Counted from the stretch's first letter, positions 1 to 8,368 are shown. The stretch: DNA of 20,042 bases from a bacterium (GCA_021781285.1 JAJXXD010000160.1:1-20042); one strand, 5' to 3'. Notes: generated by a model not told the origin, from the letters alone. Program-made: numbers and translations.

Positions 1-1691
1 AAAAGATATCGAAACAGAGAGCGGCTTCATCCCTGAAAGCCCTCTTTAAACTTCAGGCAAATAAATCAAATCTTATCGAAGCTGATGGAACTATTAAAGA
101 AATAGACACTTCCGCCGTAAAAACCGGCGATATTCTGCTTGTAAAAAAGGGGGATAAAATTCCGGTTGACGGCATAATTACCTCCGGTCAGACTCAGATA
201 GACGAATCCATGCTGACGGGCGAACCTGTTCCGGCAGAAAAAGGCATCGGCGGCGAAGTAAGCGGGGCTACGATAAACAAAGGGCAGGTTATTAAAATTA
301 AGGCATTAAGGGTAGGCAAAGATACCGTGCTTTCCCAAATAGTCAGGTTAGTCGAAGACGCTCAGGCGGACAAGGCTCCCATTCAGCGTATAGCCGATGA
401 AGTAACTAATTATTTCGTTCCTGCTGTTGTCATAATATCTTTAATAACTTTTACGGTTTGGAAATTTATATTCCATTCAAATTTTTTATTTGCCCTGTCC
501 GCCTCCATTGCCGTTTTAGTAATAGCCTGTCCGTGCGCAATGGGACTTGCTACCCCTATGGCTCTTATGGTCGGAAGCTCGATAGGTCTCGAAAAAGGGA
601 TACTGATTAAAAAATCTTCGAGCCTTGAAGAAATTGCAAGGATAAATGCCGTAGTTTTCGACAAAACGGGAACTATTACCTACGGTAAGCCCGAAGTTAT
701 AGATGTTATATCCCTTAACGGTCTGCCCGAAAATGAAATTTTAAGGATTGCGGCGCACGGCGAGAGTTTTTCTTCCCACCCTATAGCCGCCGCAATAGTC
801 GATAAATTTGTTAAACAAAATGGCGCATCCGCCCAAATATTAAATAAGAATGCTTCAAGTAATATTATTTCGCCGACGGAAACCGGCGCGCCGTCTAATA
901 TGCCTGCTCTGGAAAACTTTGAAGAAATCGGCGGATTCGGCATAAAATTAAATTACGAAGGCAAAAAGATAATAATCGGCAAAAAAGAACTGTTTAAGGA
1001 CGGAAACTTTGACCTGTCTAAATTTAACGAACTTGAAGAAAAATATACAAGGGAAGGTAAAACCGTCATCGGAATATCGGCGGATTCTTCTATCGCAGGA
1101 ATTGTTACTTTATCCGACAAAGTTAAAGAAACGGCCGAACCCGCAATATCCAAATTAAAATCTATGGGGATTTCGGTATATCTTTTAACCGGCGATAACC
1201 GTAATTCAGCCGTAAACGCCGCCGTTCAAGCCGGAATAGACGAAAAAAACGTAATTGCAAACGTTTTGCCGCAGGATAAACTTAACGAAATAAAAAAACT
1301 AAAAAACACGGGTTTAAAAGTAGCAATGGTCGGCGACGGCATAAACGACGCTCCCGCTCTTGCCGCCGCAGACGTCGGAATTGCCATAGGAAGCGGAACA
1401 GACGTTGCAAGGGAAACGGGCGACGTAATTTTAGTAAAAAACGATATTCGGGATGTATATAAAAGCGTATCTCTCGGCAGGAAAACTTTGTTTAAAGTAA
1501 AACAGAATCTTTTCTGGGCTTTTTTCTTTAACGGTTTAGGCATACCTTTTGCCGCCGGAGTTTTTTACGGATTAACGGGATTTTTAATACCTCCTGCCGC
1601 CGCGGGCGCCGCAATGGCGATTTCCAGCATAACCGTTTCGCTTAATTCGATATTGCTAAGGGGATTTTCCGCAAAAATGGATTATTTATAA
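1..1691 (+). CDS. copA: Cu+-exporting P1B-type ATPase (CopA-like), 5' truncated by window edge
   Basis: The reading frame is open from base 3 to the TAA at 1689-1691 (about 562 residues), so this is the C-terminal part of a larger P-type ATPase. An internal ATG at 210 is not the real start, because the open frame upstream already encodes actuator-domain sequence and the TGEP loop lies at about 216-227. Visible in order: TGEP, the transmembrane CPC metal site (CPC codons 528-536, in ACPCAMGLATP), the phosphorylated DKTGT loop (from 660), an SHP nucleotide-binding motif, TGDN, and GDGINDAP (1332-1355). The last two helices carry the Cu+ class signatures N-x7-N and MAISS, but the usual Tyr-Asn of the seventh helix is Phe-Asn. 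It should export Cu+ from the cytoplasm. The N-terminal metal-binding domain and first helices lie outside the window. The 3' end overlaps the convergent rsmD by 10 bp. A copper chaperone gene sits far away at 19399-19626. Confidence 0.93.
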   Translation, partial: KISKQRAASSLKALFKLQANKSNLIEADGTIKEIDTSAVKTGDILLVKKGDKIPVDGIITSGQTQIDESMLTGEPVPAEKGIGGEVSGATINKGQVIKIKALRVGKDTVLSQIVRLVEDAQADKAPIQRIADEVTNYFVPAVVIISLITFTVWKFIFHSNFLFALSASIAVLVIACPCAMGLATPMALMVGSSIGLEKGILIKKSSSLEEIARINAVVFDKTGTITYGKPEVIDVISLNGLPENEILRIAAHGESFSSHPIAAAIVDKFVKQNGASAQILNKNASSNIISPTETGAPSNMPALENFEEIGGFGIKLNYEGKKIIIGKKELFKDGNFDLSKFNELEEKYTREGKTVIGISADSSIAGIVTLSDKVKETAEPAISKLKSMGISVYLLTGDNRNSAVNAAVQAGIDEKNVIANVLPQDKLNEIKKLKNTGLKVAMVGDGINDAPALAAADVGIAIGSGTDVARETGDVILVKNDIRDVYKSVSLGRKTLFKVKQNLFWAFFFNGLGIPFAAGVFYGLTGFLIPPAAAGAAMAISSITVSLNSILLRGFSAKMDYL

Positions 1692-2230
1692 ATCGCACGG
1701 TAAAACGATAAAACAGATTTGCCGTGTATCTTTTCATTTATTAATTTATACGGCGGATATTCTTGCGATAAAACTTCCCGTTTATCGTGCTGGACGATTA
1801 TGCCGCCGCTATTATTACCGGCGATTTCGTCTATAGTTTTTTCGCAAAGCCCCGAACCGTAAGGCGGGTCGATAAATATATAATCGGGTTTATATTCGCT
1901 TAAAATTCCCTTTTCGATAGCCTTTAAAACGTCTTTTTTTATAATTTTGACTTTTTCTTCGATGCCGAATTGTTTCGATAGTTTAATAATGAGCGATATT
2001 AATTCGGGCGACGTTTCGACGAAAATACAGAAAGCCGCCCCTCTCGAAATTGCCTCGAAACCGACATTGCCGGTTCCCGCGTATAAATCGCAAAAAACCC
2101 TGCCTTCTATATCTCTTCCTATTACGTTGAAAAGCGCTCCTTTTAAGAAATCGGACGAGGGAGAAACATTTTTTATATCAAATACGTTGGGGATTTTCCT
2201 CCCCTTTAATGAACCGGCTATAATCCGCAT
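1682..2230 (-). CDS. rsmD: 16S rRNA (guanine966-N2)-methyltransferase RsmD
   Basis: This 182-residue protein matches the usual RsmD length and begins with the family-typical MRIIAGSLKGRKI. The SAM-binding loop DLYAGTGNVGFEAISRG spans residues 48-64, and the amino-methyltransferase catalytic motif DPPY is at residues 121-124. By family it N2-methylates a guanine in helix 31 of 16S rRNA during 30S assembly. It starts 14 bp after the stop of the Crp-type regulator gene on the same strand, so the two are probably cotranscribed. No clear Shine-Dalgarno precedes its ATG, which suits coupling to the upstream gene. Its end overlaps copA convergently. Confidence 0.93.
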   Translation of the reverse strand: MRIIAGSLKGRKIPNVFDIKNVSPSSDFLKGALFNVIGRDIEGRVFCDLYAGTGNVGFEAISRGAAFCIFVETSPELISLIIKLSKQFGIEEKVKIIKKDVLKAIEKGILSEYKPDYIFIDPPYGSGLCEKTIDEIAGNNSGGIIVQHDKREVLSQEYPPYKLINEKIHGKSVLSFYRAIYK

Positions 2231-2244
2231 CGATAAAATTTACG

Positions 2245-2877
2245 CTACTCGCCTAAATCCTCCAGCTTTTTCTTGTCGAGTATAATAATATCCCTTTTGT
2301 CCAATTTTATAATATTTTGGGACGCAAAATCCTTCAGCGCCCGGGAAACCACTTCTCTTGCCGTTCCGGCGATATCGGCAATTATTTTCTGGCTCAGTTT
2401 CTTGCCCTCGAATAAAAGCAGTATTTTCGCGATTCTCTCCTGCGTATGTTTTAGCGAAAGGTCTTCTATGGTGCTCGTCAGATATCTTAATTTTTCCGCC
2501 ATGCTTCTTATTATGTTTAAAGATACTTCGGGATGTTTGTAAATCAAGCCGACCATGCTTTCGCGGGATAATAAATATAATTTTACGTCCGTAACCGCAT
2601 CTGCAGAAGCGGGATTAACGTCTTTCACGAAAACGGTTACGTCGTTAAACGAATCTCCGGGATAAATAAGTTTAAGAATCTGCTCTCTGCCGTCCTTGGA
2701 AGACTTATAAACCTTAACCGTCCCTTCCGCGACAAAATATATGCCCTTTGATTTATCGCCTTCTAAAAAAATATTTTCTCCAGCCTCATAATCCTCCTCC
2801 TTAAACATGGCTTTAATATCGTTCAAAATATCGCCGCTTAAAGATTTAAAATAATCCAGCATTTGAATATTTTCCAT
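2245..2877 (-). CDS. Crp/Fnr-family transcriptional regulator
   Basis: This 210-residue protein has an N-terminal cyclic-nucleotide-binding-type beta-barrel (about residues 10-125), a long dimerisation helix, and a C-terminal HTH_Crp domain (about 155-205). The recognition helix reads TAREVVSRALKDF, close to the canonical TRETVSR core. There is no N-terminal Cys cluster, so it is not an FNR-type [4Fe-4S] oxygen sensor. The effector (cAMP, haem/NO, redox or other) cannot be told from sequence. It is divergent from the fmdB-like gene across an AT-rich 155-bp gap. A GGGGA tract about 10 nt upstream of the ATG may serve as ribosome-binding site. Its targets are unknown, and nothing in the window links it directly to nif. 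Confidence 0.88.
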   Translation of the reverse strand: MENIQMLDYFKSLSGDILNDIKAMFKEEDYEAGENIFLEGDKSKGIYFVAEGTVKVYKSSKDGREQILKLIYPGDSFNDVTVFVKDVNPASADAVTDVKLYLLSRESMVGLIYKHPEVSLNIIRSMAEKLRYLTSTIEDLSLKHTQERIAKILLLFEGKKLSQKIIADIAGTAREVVSRALKDFASQNIIKLDKRDIIILDKKKLEDLGE

Positions 2878-2963
2878 AAAACAGATAAATCCCCGATAAA
2901 TTTATATATTTTTATATATTATATTATAAAATTACGCAAATATGTAAACTATGTAAAATCATA

Positions 2964-2992
2964 TTCAAAGATTTCAATATTTATGTTATAAT
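2964..2992 (+). promoter_or_regulatory. Putative sigma-70 promoter for the fmdB-like gene
   Basis: A perfect TATAAT (2987-2992) lies 17 bp downstream of TTCAAA (2964-2969, 4/6 match to TTGACA). A strong AAGGAGGT Shine-Dalgarno follows at 3014-3021. An imperfect direct repeat of TATGTAAA (2941-2948 and 2950-2957) precedes the -35 region and could be an operator, but this is speculative. The rest of the divergent gap 2878-3032 is AT-rich with no other clear signal. Confidence 0.5.
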
Positions 2993-3032
2993 TAAAATAA
3001 TGATACATATTTTAAGGAGGTAAGAAATTAAA

Positions 3033-3320
3033 ATGCCTATCAGGGAATACAAATGCAAAGACTGCGGAAATTACATCGAGGTAATTCAGGGTATTAATGA
3101 AAAGCCGTTAGAAAAATGCGAACAATGCGGAGGGAAATTAGAAAAACTTATTTCAAATTCAAGTTTCGTCCTAAAAGGTTCCGGTTGGTATAAAACCGAT
3201 TATTCAAGTTCAAGCGGTTCGGAAAGCGGCAATAAAACAAAAAAATCCAAGGAAGAAAATAAAGCCGCTGCGGCTCCTGCTCCTTCATGCTCCTGCGCCG
3301 GCGGCAGTTGCAAACACTAA
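3033..3320 (+). CDS. FmdB-family zinc-ribbon protein
   Basis: This 95-residue protein begins MPIREYKCKDCG, the hallmark of the FmdB/CxxC_CXXC_SSSS family. Two CxxC pairs (CKDC and CEQC) form a zinc ribbon, followed by a conserved FVLKGSGWYKTDY segment. The tail is low-complexity: Ser/Lys-rich, then Ala/Pro, ending in a Cys-rich SCSCAGGSC stretch. The family is widespread and named after a putative regulator of formamidase in Methylophilus; its biochemical function is not established. The ATG is set by the AAGGAGGT 11 nt upstream. It is followed after 20 bp by the alkyltransferase gene on the same strand. Confidence 0.85.
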   Translation: MPIREYKCKDCGNYIEVIQGINEKPLEKCEQCGGKLEKLISNSSFVLKGSGWYKTDYSSSSGSESGNKTKKSKEENKAAAAPAPSCSCAGGSCKH

Positions 3321-3340
3321 AAGTATTACGGCTTTGACCT

Positions 3341-3877
3341 ATGTATGTTTTTGAATTTAAAACAAAAATATCAGGATCGGACATAAGTTTAGAAATAAAG
3401 GCCGACGAAAAGCATATCGAGGAAATAGAAATAATAGGCGGCAACCGTCTAGAATATAAACCGGGAACGCCGCCTATTTCCAAAAGCGACTTAAATCTCC
3501 TGCCTCATCTTTATAAATTAATAAATCTTTTAGACGACTATTTTTCCTATAAATTAGTCGATTTCAGTGAAATTCCCGTAAACTTTTCTTTATATTCCGA
3601 TTTTTGCGTCAAAATACTTAAAACCCTGCGAAGCGTAAAATACGGCGAAACCTTATCTTATAAAGAACTTGCGATGAAAGCCGGATATGACGGTAAATAT
3701 TCAAGGGCATGCGCAACGGCTTTATCCATAAATAGAACGCCCATTATTCTTCCCTGCCACAGAATAACCGCCTCAGGCGGCAAATTAGGCGGCTGGTCCG
3801 GCGGAGGCGGAATAAAGTTTAAAGCGGCTCTGCTGTCCCTCGAAAATAACAATCGCAGGTTTCAACTTATCGCATAA
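3341..3877 (+). CDS. ogt: Methylated-DNA--[protein]-cysteine S-methyltransferase (Ogt/AGT)
   Basis: This 178-residue protein has the DNA-binding winged-helix region (VKYGETLSYKELAMKAG) and the active-site motif ILPCHRI with acceptor Cys139. The C-terminal GGWSGGGGIKFKAALLSLE matches the substrate-binding loop and final helix of the family. It transfers alkyl groups from O6-alkylguanine to its own cysteine in a suicide repair reaction. The N-terminal domain is weakly conserved, as usual for Ogt-type proteins; there is no Ada transcription domain. No clear Shine-Dalgarno precedes the ATG, so translation may be coupled to the fmdB-like gene 20 bp upstream. The end overlaps convergent nifI2 by 16 bp. 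Confidence 0.92.
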   Translation: MYVFEFKTKISGSDISLEIKADEKHIEEIEIIGGNRLEYKPGTPPISKSDLNLLPHLYKLINLLDDYFSYKLVDFSEIPVNFSLYSDFCVKILKTLRSVKYGETLSYKELAMKAGYDGKYSRACATALSINRTPIILPCHRITASGGKLGGWSGGGGIKFKAALLSLENNNRRFQLIA

Positions 3878-4269
3878 AGCCCTTCTTCAGCAGTTCTTAT
3901 CCTCTCCGTAAGCCTAACGGGCAAAACAAATATCTTTCCGTCGCCGTAATGACCGGTTTTATTTATATTTATTAAAACTTTTACGGCTCTGTCTAAATCG
4001 TCTTCTTTAATCGCCAGAGATAACATTCTTTTAGGCAGAAAACCATAATCGTTATCGGCTATATCCGCTTTATCGGTAATCAAATTTAATCCGGGGTCGA
4101 GTTCGTTTGCGAGTCCTCCGCGGCCTTTTTGCCTTCCTCTTCCGTGAACCGAATAAAAGGTCATCTGGTCAAAACCTTCTTTGCTTAATGCTTCTTTAGT
4201 TTCTTGAATTTTATGCCTTCTTATCACCGCAATAACTTCTACGACGTTTTCTTCAAATTTTGATTCCAT
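3862..4269 (-). CDS. nifI2: NifI2, nitrogenase-regulating PII-family protein
   Basis: A PII-like protein of 135 residues. The start MESKFEEN at 4269 is chosen over a longer frame reaching 4410, because the extension would overlap nifI1, has no PII similarity, and a GGGGAT ribosome-binding site lies just upstream of 4269. Visible motifs: the HGRGRQKG segment before the T-loop, a long T-loop insertion (GGLANELDPGLN onwards) typical of NifI2 rather than GlnB/GlnK, and the C-terminal PII signature TGHYGDGKIFVLPV. In methanogens and some anaerobes NifI1 and NifI2 form a complex that binds dinitrogenase and inhibits it at high ammonium, relieved by 2-oxoglutarate and ATP. Here it is the last gene of the nif operon, 29 bp after nifI1. 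Confidence 0.9.
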   Translation of the reverse strand: MESKFEENVVEVIAVIRRHKIQETKEALSKEGFDQMTFYSVHGRGRQKGRGGLANELDPGLNLITDKADIADNDYGFLPKRMLSLAIKEDDLDRAVKVLININKTGHYGDGKIFVLPVRLTERIRTAEEGLYAIS

Positions 4270-4298
4270 AAAAATCCCCGTTAAAATTATAATATTTA

Positions 4299-4616
4299 TT
4301 ATAGCCCTTCGGCGCCCGTTCTTACGGTATAAGTATTTGATACCGGTATTACAAATATCTTGCCGTCGCCTATATGCCCCGTTACCGCATTTTCCTGAAT
4401 AATGTCGCAAACCCTGTTTGCGTCTTCTTTATTCACGACAATCATCAGTTCAAGTTTCGGCAGTTCATCGTAAACTACTTCGCCTACTTTAATCCCTTTT
4501 TGTTTTCCTCTTCCGAAAACATGCATCTTTGTAACGGAAACAAATCCGTTTTCCTCTAATGCCTTAAGCACGTCTTTTTCTTTTTCCGGCCTGATAATCG
4601 CCCTCACCATTTCCAT
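4299..4616 (-). CDS. nifI1: NifI1, nitrogenase-regulating PII-family protein
   Basis: This 105-residue PII-family protein begins MEMVRAIIRPEKEKDVLKAL and carries the HVFGRGKQKGI segment and the TGHIGDGKIFVIPV signature. The T-loop region has no uridylylation-type YRGAEY sequence, which distinguishes NifI1 from GlnB/GlnK. An AAGGAGG lies 6 nt upstream of the ATG. It sits 30 bp after the ANTAR response regulator gene and 29 bp before nifI2. Most nifI pairs known from methanogens and clostridia lie between nifH and nifD; placement at the distal end is less usual. No draT/draG switch-off genes are present in the window, in line with NifI being the switch here. Confidence 0.92.
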   Translation of the reverse strand: MEMVRAIIRPEKEKDVLKALEENGFVSVTKMHVFGRGKQKGIKVGEVVYDELPKLELMIVVNKEDANRVCDIIQENAVTGHIGDGKIFVIPVSNTYTVRTGAEGL

Positions 4617-4646
4617 AAAGCGCCTCCTTTTTATGTTAATGATTTT

Positions 4647-5252
4647 TTATGAATCCGTTAAAATAATCGCTTTCGCAATTTCCTCTATCGGACGTCCGCT
4701 GTTCATACTCAATTTCTGCAACCTACGATGAGCTTCTCTCTCTGAAATCCTTTCTTTTTCTATAAGTATATTTTTTGCTTTGCCTATAAATTTCCTATCC
4801 TCTATATATTGCTTTAAGTTCTCATTCTCTTTTTTAATATCCTGAAATCTCTTAAAATTTTCTATCGCGATTATAGTCTGCGCCAAAATTTCGCTCTTTC
4901 TTGCGGGCTTTATTATATAAGAGAATGCCCCCGACCCTTTCAATTCTTCCATATAATTATCGTAATCTTTTACGTCGCCGGCTCCGGCGGTTAAAAAAAT
5001 AACCGGGACGGGGGTTTTCTCCATAATCTTTTTGCAGGCGGTAATTCCGTCCATCGACGGCATCTTTATATCCATAAATATAATATCCGGCTTAAATTCT
5101 TCCGCCGCTACGACTGCCGCCGCTCCGTTGTCGGCTTCATATATATTAGCCGTAACGGAATTTAAAATAAATTTAAGTTCTTCCCTTCTTTCCTTTAAAT
5201 CATCGACGACTAAAACTTTTACATTTAAATTTAAACCTTTTTCGTCTTCCAT
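4647..5252 (-). CDS. ANTAR-domain response regulator (putative nif antiterminator, NasT/AmiR/GnfR-like)
   Basis: This 201-residue protein has an N-terminal receiver domain (about 10-125) with the acidic pair D17/D18, phospho-acceptor D61 (FMDIKMPSMDG), T88 and K115, so phosphorylation is likely. A helical linker (about 125-140) leads to a C-terminal ANTAR RNA-binding domain (about 141-198) with the characteristic FIGKAKNILIEKERISEREA stretch, then HRRLQKLSM. ANTAR proteins bind tandem hairpins with six-nucleotide loops and prevent transcription termination. The gene starts 3 bp after nifX with no Shine-Dalgarno, so it is probably translationally coupled, and it precedes nifI1. No histidine kinase is in the window. 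The nifH leader contains a matching terminator and hexaloop-hairpin arrangement (14249-14347), making the nif operon itself the likely target. Geobacter GnfR is a functional precedent for ANTAR control of nif. Confidence 0.9.
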   Translation of the reverse strand: MEDEKGLNLNVKVLVVDDLKERREELKFILNSVTANIYEADNGAAAVVAAEEFKPDIIFMDIKMPSMDGITACKKIMEKTPVPVIFLTAGAGDVKDYDNYMEELKGSGAFSYIIKPARKSEILAQTIIAIENFKRFQDIKKENENLKQYIEDRKFIGKAKNILIEKERISEREAHRRLQKLSMNSGRPIEEIAKAIILTDS

Positions 5253-5255
5253 AAT

Positions 5256-5639
5256 TTATGAATTTGCAAGATTTGTGCCACTTTCTTTAAGAATAATCTT
5301 TTTCAGCCACGGAGGCGGGTTTTTTGATAAAACCGCCTGAAGCTCTTCCATAACCGATTCTATTTTATCGTTAGGCTTAGATTTAATCGGATGGATGCCG
5401 GATTTTACGACACGGGCGGCCGCCGTGCCGCCGATGCTTTCCACGAAGATAATCTTTAAATCCCGCAACCCTTCGATTTTTTTATCTATCTTACTAAGTT
5501 CTTCAATCTCTTCTTCGAAATATCTGTTTTCCAAAAATTTAAAACCGTCCCCGTTAATTTCATATACCGCAAAATTTTTAGCCCATCCAAAGTGGTCATT
5601 GATTAAAATATTATCATTTGTCGCAAAGCCTACTTTCAT
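5256..5639 (-). CDS. nifX: NifX, FeMo-cofactor biosynthesis/carrier protein
   Basis: This 127-residue single-domain protein belongs to the dinitrogenase FeMo-cofactor-binding family. It has the NifX-type N-terminus (MKVGFATND, DHFGWAKNFAVYEI), the central IGGTAAARVVKSGIHPIK and the diagnostic C-terminal KNPPPWLKK. By family it binds NifB-co and the VK-cluster and hands them through NifEN during FeMo-co assembly. A GAGAGG ribosome-binding site precedes the ATG. It follows nifN by 38 bp and abuts the ANTAR regulator gene. NifB here lacks a fused NifX domain, so this is the only such domain in the operon. Confidence 0.9.
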   Translation of the reverse strand: MKVGFATNDNILINDHFGWAKNFAVYEINGDGFKFLENRYFEEEIEELSKIDKKIEGLRDLKIIFVESIGGTAAARVVKSGIHPIKSKPNDKIESVMEELQAVLSKNPPPWLKKIILKESGTNLANS

Positions 5640-5677
5640 TTCAACCTCTCCCGATCTTTTTAAATTAAACTTAAATA

Positions 5678-6967
5678 TTATTCTTTATTCAGTAAATTTG
5701 CGCTTTCAACGGCAAGGTTTATAGCACCCCCGTAAAGTATATAATGTTTATAATTATGCCCTATTTCGTCTATTATCGGAAACCCCGCTCTAAGCAAAGG
5801 TATGCCTAAATTTTCGGCATAAAATTTTGCGTTGGAATTTGAAACTACCATATCCACGTTCCCGCGGGTATCAAGCATATCTAAATCGCCTTCACGCAAA
5901 TCTAAAAATCTATGTCTAATATCGCCTATAACCTTTGTCGTTATTCCGAGCTTTAAATTTGCGCCGATTTCCGAATAAACGGAAGAGAAAGAGTCTAAAA
6001 GATCTACTCCGAGAGCCAGCGCGATTTCTTTTCCCGAAAAATAAAAATGTGCATCTAAATATGCATCCATAAGCCGGCTTCTCTGCCTTTTATATTTTTC
6101 CGGAATTTCTTTGCCGGTCGTTCTAGAAAGAAGATTAAAAAATTTATCGCTGTTTTTCAGACCGCATATATTAGGAAAATAATATGTCTTTAACCCCGTC
6201 AATCCTTCAATGTTTTTTACGGCGTCTTTAAGGCTCAAACCTATTATTAAATTAAATTGGCTGGTATAAATATCCGGTAAATCTTTTGCGTCCAATCCGT
6301 CTGCCGTAGTTTGCAGATACCCCCTCTCGTCCAGATAACCGCCTAACGACAAACCTAAATCCGGTATCATAAGAGGTTTGAAGCTAAAATAATCCAGAGC
6401 TTCGCGAAGTTCCAAAAAATCCTGAGGGGTAAATGAAGATGGACAAAAAACATTTATGCTTTTTACCGTTTTATTCGATTTTTTAATCGATTTGCCGTTT
6501 TTATTTAATGTTTCGGTTAACAGCGATAACATTGCCGCAGTATAACCGTCCTCAAAACCGCCCTTATAATCCGGAGTGCTAGCGTAAATCAGATCCGCAA
6601 AGGGAGTATCTAGTCCGCCTTTAAAATCTTTAATAACGCCGGCAATGTCTTCGCCGTTTGTTTCGGTAAGACCCGACGATGCAATCCCTATAAAATCCGG
6701 CTTCATTTTTTCGTAAACGTTTTTAATTCCGGATATTAAAAAATCTTTTCCGTCCAAAATTGCTCCCGATTCGTTTAAGGCAGTGGTAACTATCGGAATG
6801 TTTTCGCGAAAATGCTTCGTCAGCGTTACCTTGTCAAAACTTGCACAGCCGACGGCTCCGTGCATAAGGACAACCGCATTTTTCAGTCCCAGAAAAAAGA
6901 CTGCCGCGCCTAACGACGAACTCGTTTTTAAAGGATTAATTTCGATATTTTTAATTAGATTCGCCAT
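5678..6967 (-). CDS. nifN: NifN, FeMo-cofactor scaffold subunit
   Basis: This 429-residue protein is homologous to NifK and begins with the NifN-type INPLKTSSSLGAAVFFLG. It keeps the single cluster cysteine C41 in HGAVGCASFDK and the HFRENIPIVTTALNE segment; it lacks the full NifK set of P-cluster cysteines. With NifE it forms the NifEN scaffold on which NifB-co matures to FeMo-co. The usual KTSQPLGA is KTSSSLGA here. There is no Shine-Dalgarno in the 19-bp AT-rich gap after nifE, suggesting translation coupled to nifE and so near 1:1 expression of the two subunits. Confidence 0.93.
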   Translation of the reverse strand: MANLIKNIEINPLKTSSSLGAAVFFLGLKNAVVLMHGAVGCASFDKVTLTKHFRENIPIVTTALNESGAILDGKDFLISGIKNVYEKMKPDFIGIASSGLTETNGEDIAGVIKDFKGGLDTPFADLIYASTPDYKGGFEDGYTAAMLSLLTETLNKNGKSIKKSNKTVKSINVFCPSSFTPQDFLELREALDYFSFKPLMIPDLGLSLGGYLDERGYLQTTADGLDAKDLPDIYTSQFNLIIGLSLKDAVKNIEGLTGLKTYYFPNICGLKNSDKFFNLLSRTTGKEIPEKYKRQRSRLMDAYLDAHFYFSGKEIALALGVDLLDSFSSVYSEIGANLKLGITTKVIGDIRHRFLDLREGDLDMLDTRGNVDMVVSNSNAKFYAENLGIPLLRAGFPIIDEIGHNYKHYILYGGAINLAVESANLLNKE

Positions 6968-6986
6968 AATTTTATTTTTATATTTT

Positions 6987-8342
6987 TTATATCGATTCTT
7001 TCAATAATTTAAACACCGGATTTTTAATTTCCGAATAAATCAGCCTTGCCATACATTCCATACCTTCATAAGATACATAAGGCTCTAATCTTTCCTGATT
7101 TACGTCTAAAAACGGGATGAGGGATTTTATTGCCGTATATTGATTCCTCCCTCCCGCAAGTATGATATCGGCATTGTTTTCCTTTGCTATTTTAATAAGA
7201 TTTACGGGATTGCCGTTATCGAGCATTATTATATTTCCGTTTTTATCGAATTCCTTTATTATTCTTAACTTATCTTCATCGGTACTTTTTTTAATGCCGG
7301 TGGCGATAACCCTCAAACCTAAATCGTTTAAGGCAGAAATCAGAGACCAGCTTTTAACTCCGCCGGTATATAAAAGAACTTTTTTGCCCGTTAAAAATTT
7401 CTTGTATTCGTAAACTTTTTCTTCGGTTTTTTTCGTTATAATTTTAATATAATCCCCTGCCTTCTTTGCAAGTTCCATATTTCCGATGGAATTTACTATA
7501 TCCGTAACTGCCTTATTGGTTGAAGTAATGCCGAAAAACGATTCTTCGATATAAGGAATTCCAAATTTTTCCTTCATTTTTCTTGCCAGATATACCAAAG
7601 CTTTAGAACATATTACGACGTTAAGCTCGGCTTTATGCGAATACATTATTTCCTCTATCGTGGAATCGCCGGTAATAGTCGAAAGAACATTTATCCCGAT
7701 AGATTTTAACGCTTTTTTTATTAAAAAGAGTTCTCCTTTTATATTATATTCCCCGATTAAATTAATATTAAAATCTCCCAACAAATCTATTACAGGCTCT
7801 TTTTTTCCTATAATATGGGTAAAAAGCGCATCGCCGGCAATTTTATTTCCGAGATTCTTGTTTCCCGAAAATCCCTGCGAGAGAACCGGAACAACCGGGA
7901 TTTTAAACTTAACCGCAAGTTCTTTTGAAACGCCTTCGATGTCTTCGCCGGTCAGCGCAGGCACGCATGTGTTGTAAACGAATATTCCTTTAGGTTTAAA
8001 TCTGTTATTAGCATAAATTATGCCCCGCCTTAACTTGTCTTCCGAACCGAAAATGAGGTCGTTTTCGTTCATTGCGGTCGTAAAACCGTACATATAATAA
8101 TCTTCCCCGTTTACCGCTTTAGACGTTCTCTGGTTATAGCTGTTTCCGAGGCAGTTAATAGGCGCATGAACTATGTTCAATGCGTCTTTTATGGGACTTA
8201 AAACGATATATGCCCCGTCAAGCGCGCATCCGCCTGTCGAAGACCCCGGCGTTGCGGTTTTACAAGCTTTTTTCTCTTTTGCGGTCACGTTATGTTCGCA
8301 AGACGGTTCGTCAAAGTATTCTTCTTTTGCCGCTAAGCTCAT
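6987..8342 (-). CDS. nifE: NifE, FeMo-cofactor scaffold subunit
   Basis: This 451-residue protein is a NifD paralogue with the NifE-specific N-terminus: EPSCEHN (C15), KKACK (C27) and PGSSTGGCALDGA (C39). Further conserved cysteines are C64 (HAPINC), C126 (NTCVPALTGEDIE) and C245 (VVICSKALVYLA), the last corresponding to the cofactor-side Cys of the family. The common HGPI motif reads HAPI, a small departure. It lacks the NifD cofactor-ligand context MHSWDYSGPYHG, confirming NifE. It is the alpha-like subunit of the NifE2N2 scaffold. It starts 26 bp after the nifK stop. Confidence 0.94.
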   Translation of the reverse strand: MSLAAKEEYFDEPSCEHNVTAKEKKACKTATPGSSTGGCALDGAYIVLSPIKDALNIVHAPINCLGNSYNQRTSKAVNGEDYYMYGFTTAMNENDLIFGSEDKLRRGIIYANNRFKPKGIFVYNTCVPALTGEDIEGVSKELAVKFKIPVVPVLSQGFSGNKNLGNKIAGDALFTHIIGKKEPVIDLLGDFNINLIGEYNIKGELFLIKKALKSIGINVLSTITGDSTIEEIMYSHKAELNVVICSKALVYLARKMKEKFGIPYIEESFFGITSTNKAVTDIVNSIGNMELAKKAGDYIKIITKKTEEKVYEYKKFLTGKKVLLYTGGVKSWSLISALNDLGLRVIATGIKKSTDEDKLRIIKEFDKNGNIIMLDNGNPVNLIKIAKENNADIILAGGRNQYTAIKSLIPFLDVNQERLEPYVSYEGMECMARLIYSEIKNPVFKLLKESI

Positions 8343-8368
8343 TTTATATCACTTCCTTTAATTAAAAA

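Noticed and set aside
4270..4410. Upstream extension of nifI2 to an ATG at 4410
   Set aside because: The extra 47 residues overlap nifI1, lack PII similarity and are not needed; a ribosome-binding site sits before 4269.
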